Counted from the stretch's first letter, positions 49,815-60,338 are shown. The stretch is DNA of 64,000 bases from Saccharothrix sp. HUAS TT1 (GCF_040744945.1 NZ_CP160453.1:5270001-5334000); one strand, 5' to 3'. A program made the numbers and translations. Notes: generated by a model not told the origin, from the sequence alone.

Positions 49815-52061
49815 ATGCCTGCCGATCCCGCCGCACCCGATCCCGTCGAATTCGATCCCGCCGAATCCGGTTCTGCGGCACCGGTTCCCGCCGGATCCGA
49901 CCCCCCGATCACGCGGACGACCTGCGCCGGACGCCCCGCCTGGCTGCTGCGGACCGCGCGGAACGCGATGCTGCTGTCCGTCGCGGACGGCGGGTCGCTG
50001 CGCCTGGACCACTGGGGCGGCGACGGCGGCGGTCTCGGTGGCGACTCCTACCTGCCGCACACCCCGTGGAACCGGCCGTCGCAGGCCCACTTCCTGGACG
50101 GCGTCCCGCTGGCCTACTCCGCCCACGGCGACCCCGCCTTCAAGGAACCGGCCCTGGTCGTCGCGCGCGAGGACGGCTCGTCGGTCACCCGCCTCACCTG
50201 GCGGGAGGACCGGGTCGGGACCGACGCGGGCGCGCCCGTCCTGTTCCTGGTCTTCGAGGACACCGCCACGGGCCTCGTGGTCGAGCACCGGTTCACCGTC
50301 CACGCCGAGCACGGCGTCGTCGTCCGCGACGTGCGCGTGGAGAACCGGGGGCTCGCGCCGCTGCGCGTGGAGCGGATCGCGAGCGCGGTCCTCGGCTTGC
50401 CGCCGGCGCACTACGAGTCGTGGACGCTGCACGGCAGGTGGGGCGACGAGTACCAGCTGATCCGACGCCCGTTGGCGGCGGGCAAGCTGGTGCTGGAGAG
50501 CAGGCGTGGGTTCACCAGCCACGAGGCCAACCCCTGGTTCGCCGTCACGCGGGCGGGGGAGGAGGGACCGGTCTGGTTCGGCGCGCTCGCGTGGAGCGGG
50601 AACTGGGTGATCAGCCTGGAGACCGAGCGCAACGACGCGCTGCACGTCGTCGCGGGCATCCACCCGTTCGACTCGGCCTGGCACCTCGAACCCGGCGAGG
50701 ACTTCCGCACCCCGGCGCTGGTGTGCGGCTACGCCGACGACGGCCTCGACGGGGCGGCCCGCCTCATGCACCGCTACCAGCGCGACCACGTGCTGCCCGC
50801 CCGGCACCGCGACTCGCCGCCACCGGTGCACTACAACACCTGGCTGGCCACCTCCTTCGACGTCGAGGTGGGGCACCAGATCGCACTCGCCAGGCAGGCC
50901 GCCGACCTCGGCGTCGAGTTGTTCGTGGTGGACGACGGCTGGTTCGGCGCGCGCACCGACGACCACGCCGGGCTCGGCGACTGGGTGGTGGACCGGACCA
51001 AGTTCCCCGATGGCCTGGGACAGCTCGTCGACGAGGTCACCCGGCTCGGCATGGGGTTCGGCATCTGGCTGGAACCGGAGATGGTCAACCCGGACAGCGA
51101 CCTGTACCGCGCGCACCCGGACTGGGTGCTGCACCTGCCCGACCGCGAGCCCACGATGTCGCGCGACCAGCTGGTGCTCAACTTCGCCAGGAAAGAGGTG
51201 CGCGAGGGTGTCCTGGCCCAGCTGCGCGCGCTGCTGACCGACCACCGGATCGACTTCGTCAAGTGGGACCACAACCGCCCGTACACCGAGGTCGGCTGGC
51301 CCGGGGCGCGGCCGGAGCGGCGGCGCGAGGTGTGGGTGCGCCACGTCCGGGGCGTCTACGAGGTCATCGGCCGGCTGCGCGCCGAGTTCCCCGACCTGAT
51401 GATCGAGACGTGCGCGGGCGGTGGCGGCCGGGTGGACCTGGGCATCCTGGGCCTGGCCGACATGGCGCAGGTCAGCGACAACACCGACCCGGCCGACCGG
51501 CTGCGGGTGCAGCACGGGTTCAGCCGCGCCTACGCGCCCAGGGCGATGGTCGGCTGGGTGGCCGACACCCCGGAACCCACCACCGGCCGTACCACCCCGC
51601 TGGAGTTCCGCTTCCGCGTGGCCATGCAGGGCGTGCTGGGCATCTCCGGCGACATCCTGCGGTGGGGCGAGGACGACCGGGCGCGGGCCCGCGAGCTGAT
51701 CGCCGAGTACAAGCGGCTGCGCCCCCTCGTCCAGGACGGTGACCAGCACTGGCTCGTCCCGCCCAGCGACACCGAGCCGTGCGCCGTGCAGTACGTGTCG
51801 CGCGACCGTGGCGAGGTGGTCGTGTTCCTCTACCAGGTGCGTGGTGTCGCGGGCGAAGGCCAACGCAGGATCGGGTTGCGCGGCCTGGACCCCGCCCGCC
51901 GCTACCGGCGCGAGGCGGACGGGCTGGTCACCACCGGAGCCGCGCTGATGGCCGCCGGCCTGCCCGCCGCGTTCCCGCCGCCGCCGGCGCCCGGGCACAC
52001 CGAGGACTGGCGCAGCCGGGTCGAGTTCTGGCGCGCGATCGACGAGGAGGCGACCCGATGA
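49815..52061 (+). CDS. Alpha-galactosidase, GH36
   Basis: 748 residues. Family 36 architecture: N-terminal beta-supersandwich (to about 330), (beta/alpha)8 barrel and C-terminal sheet. The nucleophile Asp lies in FVKWDHNRPYTEVG (about base 51265) and the acid/base Asp in MAQVSDNTDPADRL (about 51476); CAGGGGRVDLGIL precedes it. FVVDDGWFGARTDDHAGLGD and GIWLEPEMVNPDSDL are also typical. No signal peptide, so it cleaves terminal alpha-galactose from imported substrate inside the cell. The ATG has GAAGGAG upstream, and its stop overlaps the next start (ATGA). Confidence 0.95.
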   Translation: MPADPAAPDPVEFDPAESGSAAPVPAGSDPPITRTTCAGRPAWLLRTARNAMLLSVADGGSLRLDHWGGDGGGLGGDSYLPHTPWNRPSQAHFLDGVPLAYSAHGDPAFKEPALVVAREDGSSVTRLTWREDRVGTDAGAPVLFLVFEDTATGLVVEHRFTVHAEHGVVVRDVRVENRGLAPLRVERIASAVLGLPPAHYESWTLHGRWGDEYQLIRRPLAAGKLVLESRRGFTSHEANPWFAVTRAGEEGPVWFGALAWSGNWVISLETERNDALHVVAGIHPFDSAWHLEPGEDFRTPALVCGYADDGLDGAARLMHRYQRDHVLPARHRDSPPPVHYNTWLATSFDVEVGHQIALARQAADLGVELFVVDDGWFGARTDDHAGLGDWVVDRTKFPDGLGQLVDEVTRLGMGFGIWLEPEMVNPDSDLYRAHPDWVLHLPDREPTMSRDQLVLNFARKEVREGVLAQLRALLTDHRIDFVKWDHNRPYTEVGWPGARPERRREVWVRHVRGVYEVIGRLRAEFPDLMIETCAGGGGRVDLGILGLADMAQVSDNTDPADRLRVQHGFSRAYAPRAMVGWVADTPEPTTGRTTPLEFRFRVAMQGVLGISGDILRWGEDDRARARELIAEYKRLRPLVQDGDQHWLVPPSDTEPCAVQYVSRDRGEVVVFLYQVRGVAGEGQRRIGLRGLDPARRYRREADGLVTTGAALMAAGLPAAFPPPPAPGHTEDWRSRVEFWRAIDEEATR

Positions 52062-53017
52062 AGGTGGCGTTGATCGGCACCGGCTACATCGCCGGGCGGC
52101 ACGCGGCGGCGTTGACCGGCCTGGGCGCGGAGGTCGTCGGTCACGTCGGCCGCACCGACGTCGAGCGGGCCGCCGCGCGCTGGGGCGGCCGGGCCTACCG
52201 GGACACCGCCGGGCTGCTGTCCGCCGAGGAGGTGGACGCGGCCTGGATCTGCGTGCCGCCCGATGCCCACGGCGACATCGAACTCGCGCTCATCGAGCAC
52301 GGCGTGCCGTTCTACGTCGAGAAGCCGATAGGCCGCGACCTCGACGTGCCGCGCCGCATCGCCGCCGCGCTCGCCGACGGCGGGCCGATCGCCTGCGTCG
52401 GCTACTACTGGCGCGGCATGGACGTCGTACCCGGGTTGCGGCGGATGCTCGTCGAGACTCCGCCGCACCTGGTGCGCGCCGCCTGGCACGGCCTCGTCCC
52501 GCCCGTGCCGTGGTGGCGGGTCGAGGCGCGCAGCGGCGGACAGGTCGTCGAGCAGGCGACCCACCTGTTCGACCTGGCCCGCTCCCTGCTCGGCGAGGCC
52601 GAGGTGCTGCACGCGGTCGCACGGCACTCCCCGGTGCCCGACCACCCGGACCTGGACGTGGCCACCGTCAACGCGGCCACCCTCGAATTCGCCTCCGGCC
52701 CGCTGGGCGTCTTCACCTCGACCTCCGTCCTGCACGCCACGGTGGACGCCGGCATCGAGTTCCACTGCGAGGGCCGCAAGCTGACCCTGACCACCAAGTC
52801 GCTGCGCCGCGAGGACGCCGGGGGCACGCACGAAACCCCGGTCGGTCGCGACCCGCTCGTCACAGCCGACGAGCGCTTCCTGACCGCCGTGCGCGAGCGG
52901 GACCCGAGCCACCTGGTGTGCGACTACGCCGACGCCCTGCGCACCCAGGAACTGTGCTGCCGGGTCCGCGACCTGGCGAGTCGAGCGGACGTCACATCAC
53001 GTGGAATGCCGCAGTGA
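52058..53017 (+). CDS. Gfo/Idh/MocA-family oxidoreductase
   Basis: 319 residues. N-terminal Rossmann fold (VALIGTGYIAGRHAAALTGL, ICVPPDAHGDIELALIEHG) and the EKPIGRDLDVPRRIA motif whose Lys takes part in hydride transfer in this family. The C-terminal alpha/beta domain contains GGQVVEQATHLFDLARSLLG with the expected His. It oxidises or reduces a sugar or inositol derivative with NAD(P). It is translationally coupled to the GH36 enzyme (ATGA), with GAGGAGG just upstream, which suggests it acts on the released sugar. Confidence 0.92.
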   Translation: MKVALIGTGYIAGRHAAALTGLGAEVVGHVGRTDVERAAARWGGRAYRDTAGLLSAEEVDAAWICVPPDAHGDIELALIEHGVPFYVEKPIGRDLDVPRRIAAALADGGPIACVGYYWRGMDVVPGLRRMLVETPPHLVRAAWHGLVPPVPWWRVEARSGGQVVEQATHLFDLARSLLGEAEVLHAVARHSPVPDHPDLDVATVNAATLEFASGPLGVFTSTSVLHATVDAGIEFHCEGRKLTLTTKSLRREDAGGTHETPVGRDPLVTADERFLTAVRERDPSHLVCDYADALRTQELCCRVRDLASRADVTSRGMPQ

Positions 53018-53084
53018 CGCGTGGAAAGGGGTGACAGCGGGTCGAGCCGCGCCGATCCCCGCCGTGTGAACGGCCGTCCCGACC

Positions 53085-53432
53085 GTGAGAGGAAGGCGAC
53101 ACCATCGCCGCTCCGCGATGTGCGACGTCGTCATGCGGCTGTTCACCGAAGCAGGTCTGACACCGCGGATCCGCCACGAGGTCGGCGAGACCTCCACCCT
53201 GGTAACCCTCGTCGCCGGCGGGCTCGGCCTCGCCGTCGTGCCTCAACCGGTCAGCGCACCACCCCTCGACGGCGTCACCTGTCTCCCACTCGTCCGACCA
53301 GTCACCACGATCACGCTGGCCATCGCCCACCGCGCCCACCGCGCCGAACCACACATGCAACGCACCCTCACCGCCATCAGCGACCTCGTGCGCATGTCCA
53401 ACCGAGCCATCGACGACGGGACCCGCGCCTGA
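53085..53432 (+). pseudogene. LysR-type regulator, C-terminal remnant
   Basis: From about 53118 the frame encodes the end of a LysR effector-binding domain: LFTEAGLTPRIRHEVGETST, LVTLVAGGLGLAVVPQPV, DGVTCLPLVRPVTTITLAI, then a C-terminal helix. About 110 codons remain; the helix-turn-helix and the first half of the effector domain are missing. Residues before 53118 do not fit the family. It is probably the left part of a region broken when the IS701 element and aromatic genes arrived. Confidence 0.7.
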
Positions 53433-53510
53433 CAGCGCTCGTCAACGCCCGCGGCCTCCCGCTCTCCATTGTGCACAAGAACTTCGACTCGCAAGCAGCA
53501 GCGAGTTGCT

Positions 53511-54889
53511 CTAGTACTCCAGCCGCACTTCGTGATCATGTTCTGGTAGCTTGTCGATCTTGTGTTGGTTGATGAGGACATCCAGGCTTGGGTGAGCGGC
53601 TTGGACGAGTTGTTCGGGCGGGTGGCAGGACGGTTTCTGCGGGCGGAGCCGCGGCGTCGGGCTCGGGCGTATGTTCGAGGTCTGTTGGCTCCGATCGCGG
53701 GCAAGAACGGCTGGACGTTGGCCGAAGTGGCTGGTGAGACGACGCCGGACGGGATGCAGCGGTTGCTCAACGCCGCGACATGGGACGTCGACGGGGTCCG
53801 CGACGACGCCCGCGACTATGCCGTGGAGCACCTGGCCGACGGCGATGGCGTGCTGGTGGTGGACGAGACCGGGTTCCTGAAGAAGGGCGACAAGTCGGCC
53901 GGGGTGCAGCGGCAGTACTCCGGTACCGCCGGTCGGATCGAGAACTGCCAACTGGGCGTGTTTCTCGCTTACACCACGGGCAAAGGTCGCACGCTGATCG
54001 ACCGGGAGCTGTACCTGCCCAAGTCCTGGGTCGCCGACCGGGAGCGGTGTCGGGAGGCGGCGGTGCCCGACACCGTGGAGTTCGCGACCAAGCCCGTGCT
54101 CGCCCGCGCGATGCTGGCCCGGGCGTTGGACGCCGGTGTGCCGGCCCGTTGGGTGACCGCGGACGAGGCATATGGCGGCGACTCGAAATTCCGGGCCTGG
54201 CTTGAAGATCGACGTATCGCCTATGTGGTAGCCGTGCCGAGCAGTCAGACCATTCCCGCCACCGCGGGCGCCACACGCGCCGACCATCTGACCGCCGACG
54301 CCCCGGAAGCGGCATGGAAGCGCCGCAGTTGCGGCCAGGGTGCGAAAGGGCCACGTCTGTTCGACTGGGCGGTGGCCTCATTACCCGTCTACGACGACAC
54401 CACACCTGCCGGGTGGCGACGATGGCTGCTGATCCGCCGCTCCCTGACCGCGAACCGTCGTGGTGAGCACGAACTGGCCTATTACTTGTGTTGCGCCCCA
54501 ATGGGAACCACCGACGACGACCTGATCCGGGTGGCCGGAGCCCGCTGGGCTGTCGAGGATTGTTTCCAGACCGCCAAAACCGAGGTCGGCCTGGACCAGT
54601 ACCAGGTCCGCCGTTACGACGCCTGGTACCGCCACATCACCCTCGCGATGCTCGCCCACACCTACCTCGCCGTTACCGCCGCCATCGCCCCAAAAGCCCT
54701 GGCAGCGGCCTCATCCCGGTCACCCTCGGCGAGGTCAGGCGTCTCCTGGCACACCTGATCACCACCATCCCCGAGCGTGCCACCACCTGGGCCTGGTCCC
54801 ACTGGCGCAGGCGCCACCAACACCGCGCCAAACAAGCCCACTACCAGCGAAGACATGCCATATACAACGAAGTGCGGCTGGAGTACTAG
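53511..54889. mobile_element. IS701-family insertion sequence, complete ends
   Basis: CTAGTACTCCAGCCGCACTT plus CGT (53511-53533) is repeated perfectly in inverse at 54867-54889. CTAG at both borders fits the 4-base YTAR-type target duplication of IS701; if so the element proper is 53515-54885. Length about 1.38 kb, with one transposase gene filling it. Confidence 0.88.
53562..54889 (+). pseudogene. IS701-family transposase, one late frameshift
   Basis: About 440 residues if the frame is repaired. DDE residues are present: VLVVDETGFLKKGDKSAGVQ, VTADEAYGGDSKFRAWLE, and Glu in ARWAVEDCFQTAKTEVGLDQ. The main frame runs to HITLAMLAHTYLAVTAAIAP, then near 54690-54712 the sense moves to another frame reading GLIPVTLGEVRRLLAHLI and ending EVRLEY; its stop codon lies in the right inverted repeat. 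The catalytic core is intact, so whether this copy is dead depends on whether the C-terminus is needed or the shift is real. GTG start. Confidence 0.85.
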
Positions 54890-55149
54890 GCGCACCAACC
54901 GATCTCGCCCGCCTTAGCGCCTGGCCGGGGAGCCGTCGGTCCGCCAGACTCGGTCGATCCAGCCTGCGCCTTCCTCAGGAAGAGACGCTCTTCGCTCGTC
55001 ATCCCAGAACCGCGGGACCTGACACATCTGCCAGGCACGGGCGGGTCAGAGATCGCCGCCAACCCGGGTCGCTGGGTGAAGCTGACTGAGAAGTCCGCGC
55101 AGGCGGTGAAGAAGTACCGGCTGATGAAGGGGTCAAGCCCAGGCGTGAG

Positions 55150-55320
55150 CCGTGCCGGCCGGTTGACGAGCAGGATCGCGACGGCGTCACCGCGCTCGAC
55201 GCCGAGACCCGCCAGACCGGCGGCCACGCGCTCCGCCGGCTCCCCGAACGTGATCTCGGTCCCGCCGCATGGCGTCCGCAACGCCACGCCGTCCGCGCGC
55301 TCGGCGAGAAATCCTGCCAC
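55150..55320 (-). pseudogene. AMP-dependent acyl-CoA synthetase, N-terminal remnant
   Basis: Minus strand from GTG 55320: AGFLAERADGVALRTPCGGT, then ITFGEPAERVAAGLAGLGVE and RGDAVAILLVNRP, the opening of an ANL-superfamily acid-CoA ligase. After about 55 residues the similarity ends and the frame continues through unrelated sequence to 54886. The rest of the gene has been lost. It is divergent from the AraC gene and may have belonged to the aromatic cluster. The stretch 54890-55150 shows nothing else I can support. Confidence 0.6.
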
Positions 55321-55358
55321 GTCGGCCGCCGGACGGGGTGGCGAGTAGGCTCCGGGGG

Positions 55359-56348
55359 GTGAGACAGGTCACGAGGACGGTTCCAGGCGGCGCTGCTGAC
55401 CCGGTCGCGTTCTCGACGGTCGGCCTCCCCGAGGAGCAGCGCGTCGAGCTCTGGGAGAGCCACAATGCCGACGCACTCATCGCGCTGCGCTGTCGCACAC
55501 TGACGGCTGCGGTCCTCGATGCGACGGAGATCAACGTCCAGGTAGAGCGCGTCCATCTGGCACGTGTGCGTGGCAGCTCCCATGTCGTGGAACGTGACCT
55601 GACCATGATCCGCCAGCGCCCGGCTGACTCCGTGGCGCTCTTCTTCAGCTTGGCCGGCGAGGCGTTCTTCTATCACGACGACGGCGTCCGGACGGCGCAG
55701 CCGGGCCAGATGTTGATGTGCGACGCCGACCGTCCGTTCATGCGCGGCTTCTCGCAGGGGCTCGAGGAGCTCGTGCTCAAGATCCCCCGCGACGTGTTCG
55801 CCGACGTCACCGGCATCAATGGGATCAGGCGTCCTATGGTGTTCAACTTCGCGGCCGGGACCAACTCGTTCGCCCACACGCTGGCTCGTCAGGTTGGTCG
55901 AGCCGCCCGGGACCTCGACTCGGATCCCGCCGACGAGCAGACGCTCCTGGAGCTCGTGGCCGCCGTGGTCGGCGGCCACCGGGACGCCGACCTGGCGGCG
56001 GCTCATCGCGCCGCGGCGCACACGTACATCGACCAGAACCTCTTCGATCCGACCCTCTCGGCGGCGCAGGTGGCGACCGCGGTCGGCATCAGCACGCGGC
56101 ACCTCTCCCGCGTCTTCGCCGAGGCCGGCACCAGTGTTCCCAAGTTCGTCCTGACGCGGCGGCTGGAGGCCGCCCGTCGGCTGCTGGCCAAGCCGGACGC
56201 GACCTCGATGACGATCGCCGAGGTAGCTCACCGCTGCGGGTTCACCTCCGCCGCCCACTTCTCCAACGCCTTCGCCACCCACTACGGCGAGCGCGCGAGC
56301 GATGTACGCCGGCACGCGGCCGCATCGCGCGCGATCCCGCTGGACTGA
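55359..56348 (+). CDS. AraC-family regulator, likely activator of the aromatic operon
   Basis: 329 residues. The N-terminal half is an AraC-binding-like sensor domain (VALFFSLAGEAFFYHDDGVR, QPGQMLMCDADRPFMRG), followed by a double helix-turn-helix: LSAAQVATAVGISTRHLSRV with FAEAGTSVPKFVLTRRLEAA, and TIAEVAHRCGFTSAAHFSNA. This layout is common for regulators of aromatic catabolism, with a pathway compound as inducer. GTG 55359 is chosen because the longer frame upstream has no protein character and overlaps the divergent ligase remnant. It lies 152 bases before the monooxygenase, same strand; that gap probably holds the controlled promoter. Confidence 0.88.
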   Translation: MRQVTRTVPGGAADPVAFSTVGLPEEQRVELWESHNADALIALRCRTLTAAVLDATEINVQVERVHLARVRGSSHVVERDLTMIRQRPADSVALFFSLAGEAFFYHDDGVRTAQPGQMLMCDADRPFMRGFSQGLEELVLKIPRDVFADVTGINGIRRPMVFNFAAGTNSFAHTLARQVGRAARDLDSDPADEQTLLELVAAVVGGHRDADLAAAHRAAAHTYIDQNLFDPTLSAAQVATAVGISTRHLSRVFAEAGTSVPKFVLTRRLEAARRLLAKPDATSMTIAEVAHRCGFTSAAHFSNAFATHYGERASDVRRHAAASRAIPLD

Positions 56349-56500
56349 CGGGCGAACGACGGCGCCGCCACGAGGGATGCCTGGATCGGCCATCTCTTCG
56401 CGTTCTCGCCGAGATACCCGTCACACATCGACCGCGGTCTCGTGATTCCTGACACTGGACGTTGTCAGCCGGCAGGGTGCCCGGCGAGGAAGGCGGAACG

Positions 56501-58303
56501 ATGCCCGGGTTCGAGGACGGCCAGACCGAGACCGAGCTGCCCACCACGGCGACCGTGACGACCGACGTGGTGATAGTCGGCTCCGGTCCAGCCGGCTCGG
56601 CAGCGGCCCTGCTCCTGTCGTCGCTCGACGTGCCGAACATCATGATCACCAAGTACCGGTGGACGGCAAACACCCCGCGTGCCCACATCACCAACCAGCG
56701 GACCATGGAGATCTTCCGCGATCTCGGCATCGAGGACCAGGTGCTGGCCGACGCCACCCCGCACCACCTCGTCGGTGACACCGTCTTCTGCACCTCGATC
56801 GCGGGAGAGGAGATCGGGCGCATCCACACCTGGGGCACCCGCCCGGACCGCGAGGCGGATTACCAGCTGGCCTCGCCGTGCCTGACCGTCGACATCCCAC
56901 AGACCTACCTCGAGCCGATCCTGGTGCGCAACGCCACGGCCCGCGGCACGCAGTCGCGCTTCTCCACCGAGTACCTGTCCCACACCCAGGACGCCGACGG
57001 CGTCGACGTGCACGTGCTGGACCGGCTCACCGGTGCGGAGTACACGATCCGCGCCAAGTACCTGATCGGCGCCGACGGCGCCCGCTCGAAGGTGGCCGCG
57101 GACATCGACCTCCCGTTCGAGGGCGCAATGGACATCGCGGGCTCCATGAACATCACGTTCAAGGCCGACATCTCGGCGTACTGCGACCACCGCCCGTCGG
57201 TCCTCTACTGGGTCATCCAGCCCGGGTCGAACGTCGGTGGCATCGGCGCCGGCCTGGTCCGCATGGTCCGCCCCTGGAACGAGTGGCTCATCGTCTGGGG
57301 GTACGACATCAACGAGGAGCCACCGGTCGTCGACGAGGCAGCGGCCACGCAGATCGTGCGCAACCTCCTCGGGATGCCCGACCTCGAGGTCGAGATCACA
57401 GGAACCTCCCTGTGGGGCAACAACGAGATGTACGCGACCCACCTCCAGTCCGGACGGGTGTTCTGTGCCGGAGACGCGATCCACCGGCACCCGCCGAGCA
57501 ACGGGCTCGGGTCGAACACCTCCATCCAGGACTCCTACAACCTGGCGTGGAAGCTGGCGGCCGTGCTCAAGGGACAGGCAGACGCCTCGCTCCTCGAGAC
57601 CTACTCCGCGGAGCGGGCGCCGGTCGCAGAACGCATCGTCAAGCGCGCGAACAAGTCCAGTCGCGAGTTCATCGACCTCTTCGTCGCACTCGGCATCACC
57701 GAGGCGGAGACCGAGGAGGACATGGTCCGCCGGATCGAGGAGCGCAAGGCCAACACGCCCGAGGGTGCCGCGAAGCGCGCCGCACTGGTGAAGGCGATGG
57801 ATCTGAAGAACTACGAGTTCAATGCCCACGGCGTCGAGCTCGGCCAGTTCTACGACTCGACGGCGATCGTGCCCGACGGCACCAGCCGGCCCCAGCCCAC
57901 CCGCGACCCCGACCTCTACTACGAGGCCTCGACCGTCCCGGGCTCCCGCCTCCCGCACGCCTGGGTCGGGGACCACAGGCATCGGCTGGCGATGATGGAT
58001 CTCGCGCCGTACGACCGGTTCACCGTCATCACCGGCATCGCGGGGGAGCAGTGGGAGGTCGCCGCGGAGAAGGTGGCACACGATCTCGGCGTCCACCTGG
58101 AGACCGTCGTCATCGGGCCCGGCCGCGAGGTCACGGACCTCTACTACGACTGGGCCAAGCTCCGCGACATCGAGGAGAGCGGAGCGCTGCTGGTGCGACC
58201 GGACAAGCACATCGCCTGGCGGTCGAGCTCGCTGCCCGCCGATCCCGAAAGCGCTCTGCGCACAGCGCTCGGACAGGTCTTGGGCAAGGGCGTCTCGGCA
58301 TGA
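56501..58303 (+). CDS. FAD-dependent aromatic hydroxylase (TfdB/phenol-hydroxylase-like)
   Basis: 600 residues, class A flavoprotein monooxygenase of the PheA/TfdB group. FAD-binding VVIVGSGPAGSAAALLLSSL, the DG-type motif YLIGADGARSKVA, and VFCAGDAIHRHPPSNGLGSN near residue 320 are intact. The C-terminal thioredoxin-like domain (LAPYDRFTVITGIAGEQWEV) is typical of this group. It hydroxylates a phenol ortho to the hydroxyl using NAD(P)H and O2. Given the downstream hydroxyquinol dioxygenase, the substrate is probably resorcinol or a related dihydroxy- or chlorophenol giving hydroxyquinol (inference). GAGGAAGG precedes the ATG. The stop overlaps the next start (ATGA). Confidence 0.92.
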   Translation: MPGFEDGQTETELPTTATVTTDVVIVGSGPAGSAAALLLSSLDVPNIMITKYRWTANTPRAHITNQRTMEIFRDLGIEDQVLADATPHHLVGDTVFCTSIAGEEIGRIHTWGTRPDREADYQLASPCLTVDIPQTYLEPILVRNATARGTQSRFSTEYLSHTQDADGVDVHVLDRLTGAEYTIRAKYLIGADGARSKVAADIDLPFEGAMDIAGSMNITFKADISAYCDHRPSVLYWVIQPGSNVGGIGAGLVRMVRPWNEWLIVWGYDINEEPPVVDEAAATQIVRNLLGMPDLEVEITGTSLWGNNEMYATHLQSGRVFCAGDAIHRHPPSNGLGSNTSIQDSYNLAWKLAAVLKGQADASLLETYSAERAPVAERIVKRANKSSREFIDLFVALGITEAETEEDMVRRIEERKANTPEGAAKRAALVKAMDLKNYEFNAHGVELGQFYDSTAIVPDGTSRPQPTRDPDLYYEASTVPGSRLPHAWVGDHRHRLAMMDLAPYDRFTVITGIAGEQWEVAAEKVAHDLGVHLETVVIGPGREVTDLYYDWAKLRDIEESGALLVRPDKHIAWRSSSLPADPESALRTALGQVLGKGVSA

Positions 58304-59361
58304 CCCTGCGGTTCGAGCACGAGACCCTGGAGCAGCGGATCCGGTTCGCGTCGGGCACTGCTCGCCAGGCGCTGGCTGCCGAGGTCGAGGCGCTCGGAGC
58401 CAGGCGTGCGATGGTCATCGCGTCTGCCGCCGAGGCCGAGCTGGCCGCGCGGATCACCGAGGGCCTGCCCGTCGCGCTCGTGCACGACGAGGTCGTCATG
58501 CACGTCCCCGTCCCCGTCGCTGAGCGTGCCCGCGAGGCCGCCGTGCGTCACGACGTCGACGTGCTGATCAGTGTTGGTGGCGGCTCGACGACGGGGCTCG
58601 CCAAGGCCGTCGCGCTGACGACGGGGCTGCCCGTCGTCGCCGTGCCCACGACGTACGCCGGGTCGGAGGCCACCAACGTGTGGGGCCTCACAGAAGGAGC
58701 CACGAAGACCACCGGCGTCGACGCGCGGGTGCTGCCGCGCTCGATCGTGTACGACGCGTCGCTGACGCTCAGTCTCCCGGTGGACATGAGCGTCGCCTCC
58801 GGCCTCAACGCGCTGGCGCACTGCGTCGACTCGATGTGGGCGCCACGGGTGGACCCGATCGACGCGGCGCTGGCGGCCGAGGGCATCCGGGCGCTGGCGT
58901 CGGGCCTGCCCCGCGTGGTGGACGACCCCGCCGACCTGGAGGGGCGGGAGGAATCGCTCTACGGCGCCTACCTCTCGGCTGTCGCGTTCGCCTCGGCCGG
59001 CTCGGGTCTGCACCACAAGATCTGCCACGTCCTGGGCGGCCGCTACGACCTCCCTCACGCGCCGACCCACGCAGTCGTGCTGCCGTACGTCCTGGCGCTC
59101 AACGCCCCGGCAGCGCCGGGCGCCGACGCCCGCATCGCCCAGGCCTTCGGCACGGAGACCGGCCTCGAGGGGTTGCAGGCCCTTCGGGCCCGGCTCGACG
59201 CGCCCCGGGCGCTTCGCGACTACGGCTTCGAGGAGGACCAGATCCCGGACGCCGTCAAGGCGATCCTCCCGTCGGTGCCGGAGAGCAACCCTGCGACCGT
59301 GACCCCCGAGAACCTCGAGCGCCTCCTGCAGAGCGCCTGGGAAGGAGCAGAACCGCGATGA
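58300..59361 (+). CDS. Maleylacetate reductase
   Basis: 353 residues, iron-containing alcohol dehydrogenase fold, short maleylacetate reductase subgroup. NAD-binding loop [20 protein letters not shown], the [14 protein letters not shown] motif typical of the subgroup, and the His-rich metal region [20 protein letters not shown]. It reduces maleylacetate to 3-oxoadipate, the last dedicated step of the hydroxyquinol pathway. Coupled by ATGA overlaps to both neighbours, so all three enzymes are made from one message. Confidence 0.94.
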   Translation: MTLRFEHETLEQRIRFASGTARQALAAEVEALGARRAMVIASAAEAELAARITEGLPVALVHDEVVMHVPVPVAERAREAAVRHDVDVLISVGGGSTTGLAKAVALTTGLPVVAVPTTYAGSEATNVWGLTEGATKTTGVDARVLPRSIVYDASLTLSLPVDMSVASGLNALAHCVDSMWAPRVDPIDAALAAEGIRALASGLPRVVDDPADLEGREESLYGAYLSAVAFASAGSGLHHKICHVLGGRYDLPHAPTHAVVLPYVLALNAPAAPGADARIAQAFGTETGLEGLQALRARLDAPRALRDYGFEEDQIPDAVKAILPSVPESNPATVTPENLERLLQSAWEGAEPR

Positions 59362-60278
59362 GCATCCCCGCCGACACCCCAGCGGTGAGCGACGAGCAGC
59401 ACGCCCGTGAGGACGAGCTCGTTCAGCGCGTGCTCGACTCCTTCGCCGACACCCCTGACCCGCGGCTCCAGCAGATCATGCGCGCCGCCGTCCGGCACCT
59501 GCACGCGTTCCTCCGAGACGTGCGGCTCACGGAGAGGGAGTGGAAGCAGGGCATCGACTTCCTGACGGCGGTTGGGCACATCACCGACGGCCGGAGGCAG
59601 GAGTTCATCCTGCTGTCGGACACGCTCGGTGCGTCGATGCAGACGATCGCGATCAACAACGAGGCGTACGCCGACGCCACCGAGGCGACGGTCTTCGGCC
59701 CCTTCTTCGTCGAGGACGCCCCTCATGTCGAGCTCGGCGGTGACATCGCTGGTGACGCCACGGGCCAGCCGTGCTGGGTCGAGGGGACCGTCCGCGACAC
59801 CGACGGGAACGCCGTCGCCGGCGCGCGCATCGAGGTCTGGGAGGCCGACGAGGACGGCTTCTACGACGTGCAGTACGGCGACGACCGCGTCGCGGGACGC
59901 GCCCACCTCTTCAGCGATCGCGACGGGACCTTCCGGTTCTGGGCCGTCACCCCGACGCCGTACCCGATCCCGCACGACGGGCCAGTCGGGGCGATGCTCG
60001 CCGCGACCGGCCGCTCGCCGATGCGCGCCTCGCACCTGCACTTCATGGTGACTGCGCCCGGTCTGCGGACGCTGGTCACGCACATCTTCGTCCGGGGCGA
60101 CGAGCTGCTCTCGTGCGACAGCGTGTTCGGGGTCAAGGACTCGCTGGTCAAGGACTTTGTCGAGCAGCCATCCGGCGCGCCGACCCCCGACGGGCGCGAC
60201 CTGGCCGGCGCGACGTGGTCGCGCACGAGGTTCGACATCGTCCTGGCGCCCGCCGATGCGGAACCGGGCGGTGCCTGA
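59358..60278 (+). CDS. Hydroxyquinol 1,2-dioxygenase (intradiol)
   Basis: 306 residues. An N-terminal helical dimerisation domain (residues 15-110: [20 protein letters not shown]) is followed by the intradiol beta-sandwich. The iron ligands are visible as Tyr in [10 protein letters not shown], Tyr in [12 protein letters not shown] and two His in [13 protein letters not shown]. It opens the hydroxyquinol ring between C1 and C2 to maleylacetate, which the preceding enzyme reduces. The length and [20 protein letters not shown] segment fit hydroxyquinol rather than catechol enzymes. GAAGGAG lies about 10 bases upstream; ATGA overlap with the reductase. Confidence 0.95.
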   Translation: MSIPADTPAVSDEQHAREDELVQRVLDSFADTPDPRLQQIMRAAVRHLHAFLRDVRLTEREWKQGIDFLTAVGHITDGRRQEFILLSDTLGASMQTIAINNEAYADATEATVFGPFFVEDAPHVELGGDIAGDATGQPCWVEGTVRDTDGNAVAGARIEVWEADEDGFYDVQYGDDRVAGRAHLFSDRDGTFRFWAVTPTPYPIPHDGPVGAMLAATGRSPMRASHLHFMVTAPGLRTLVTHIFVRGDELLSCDSVFGVKDSLVKDFVEQPSGAPTPDGRDLAGATWSRTRFDIVLAPADAEPGGA

Positions 60279-60338
60279 TGGGCCGGCCCCGCCCGGTTCC
60301 GTCGACATGATGGCGTCTGTTCGCGAAGGACCCACACC

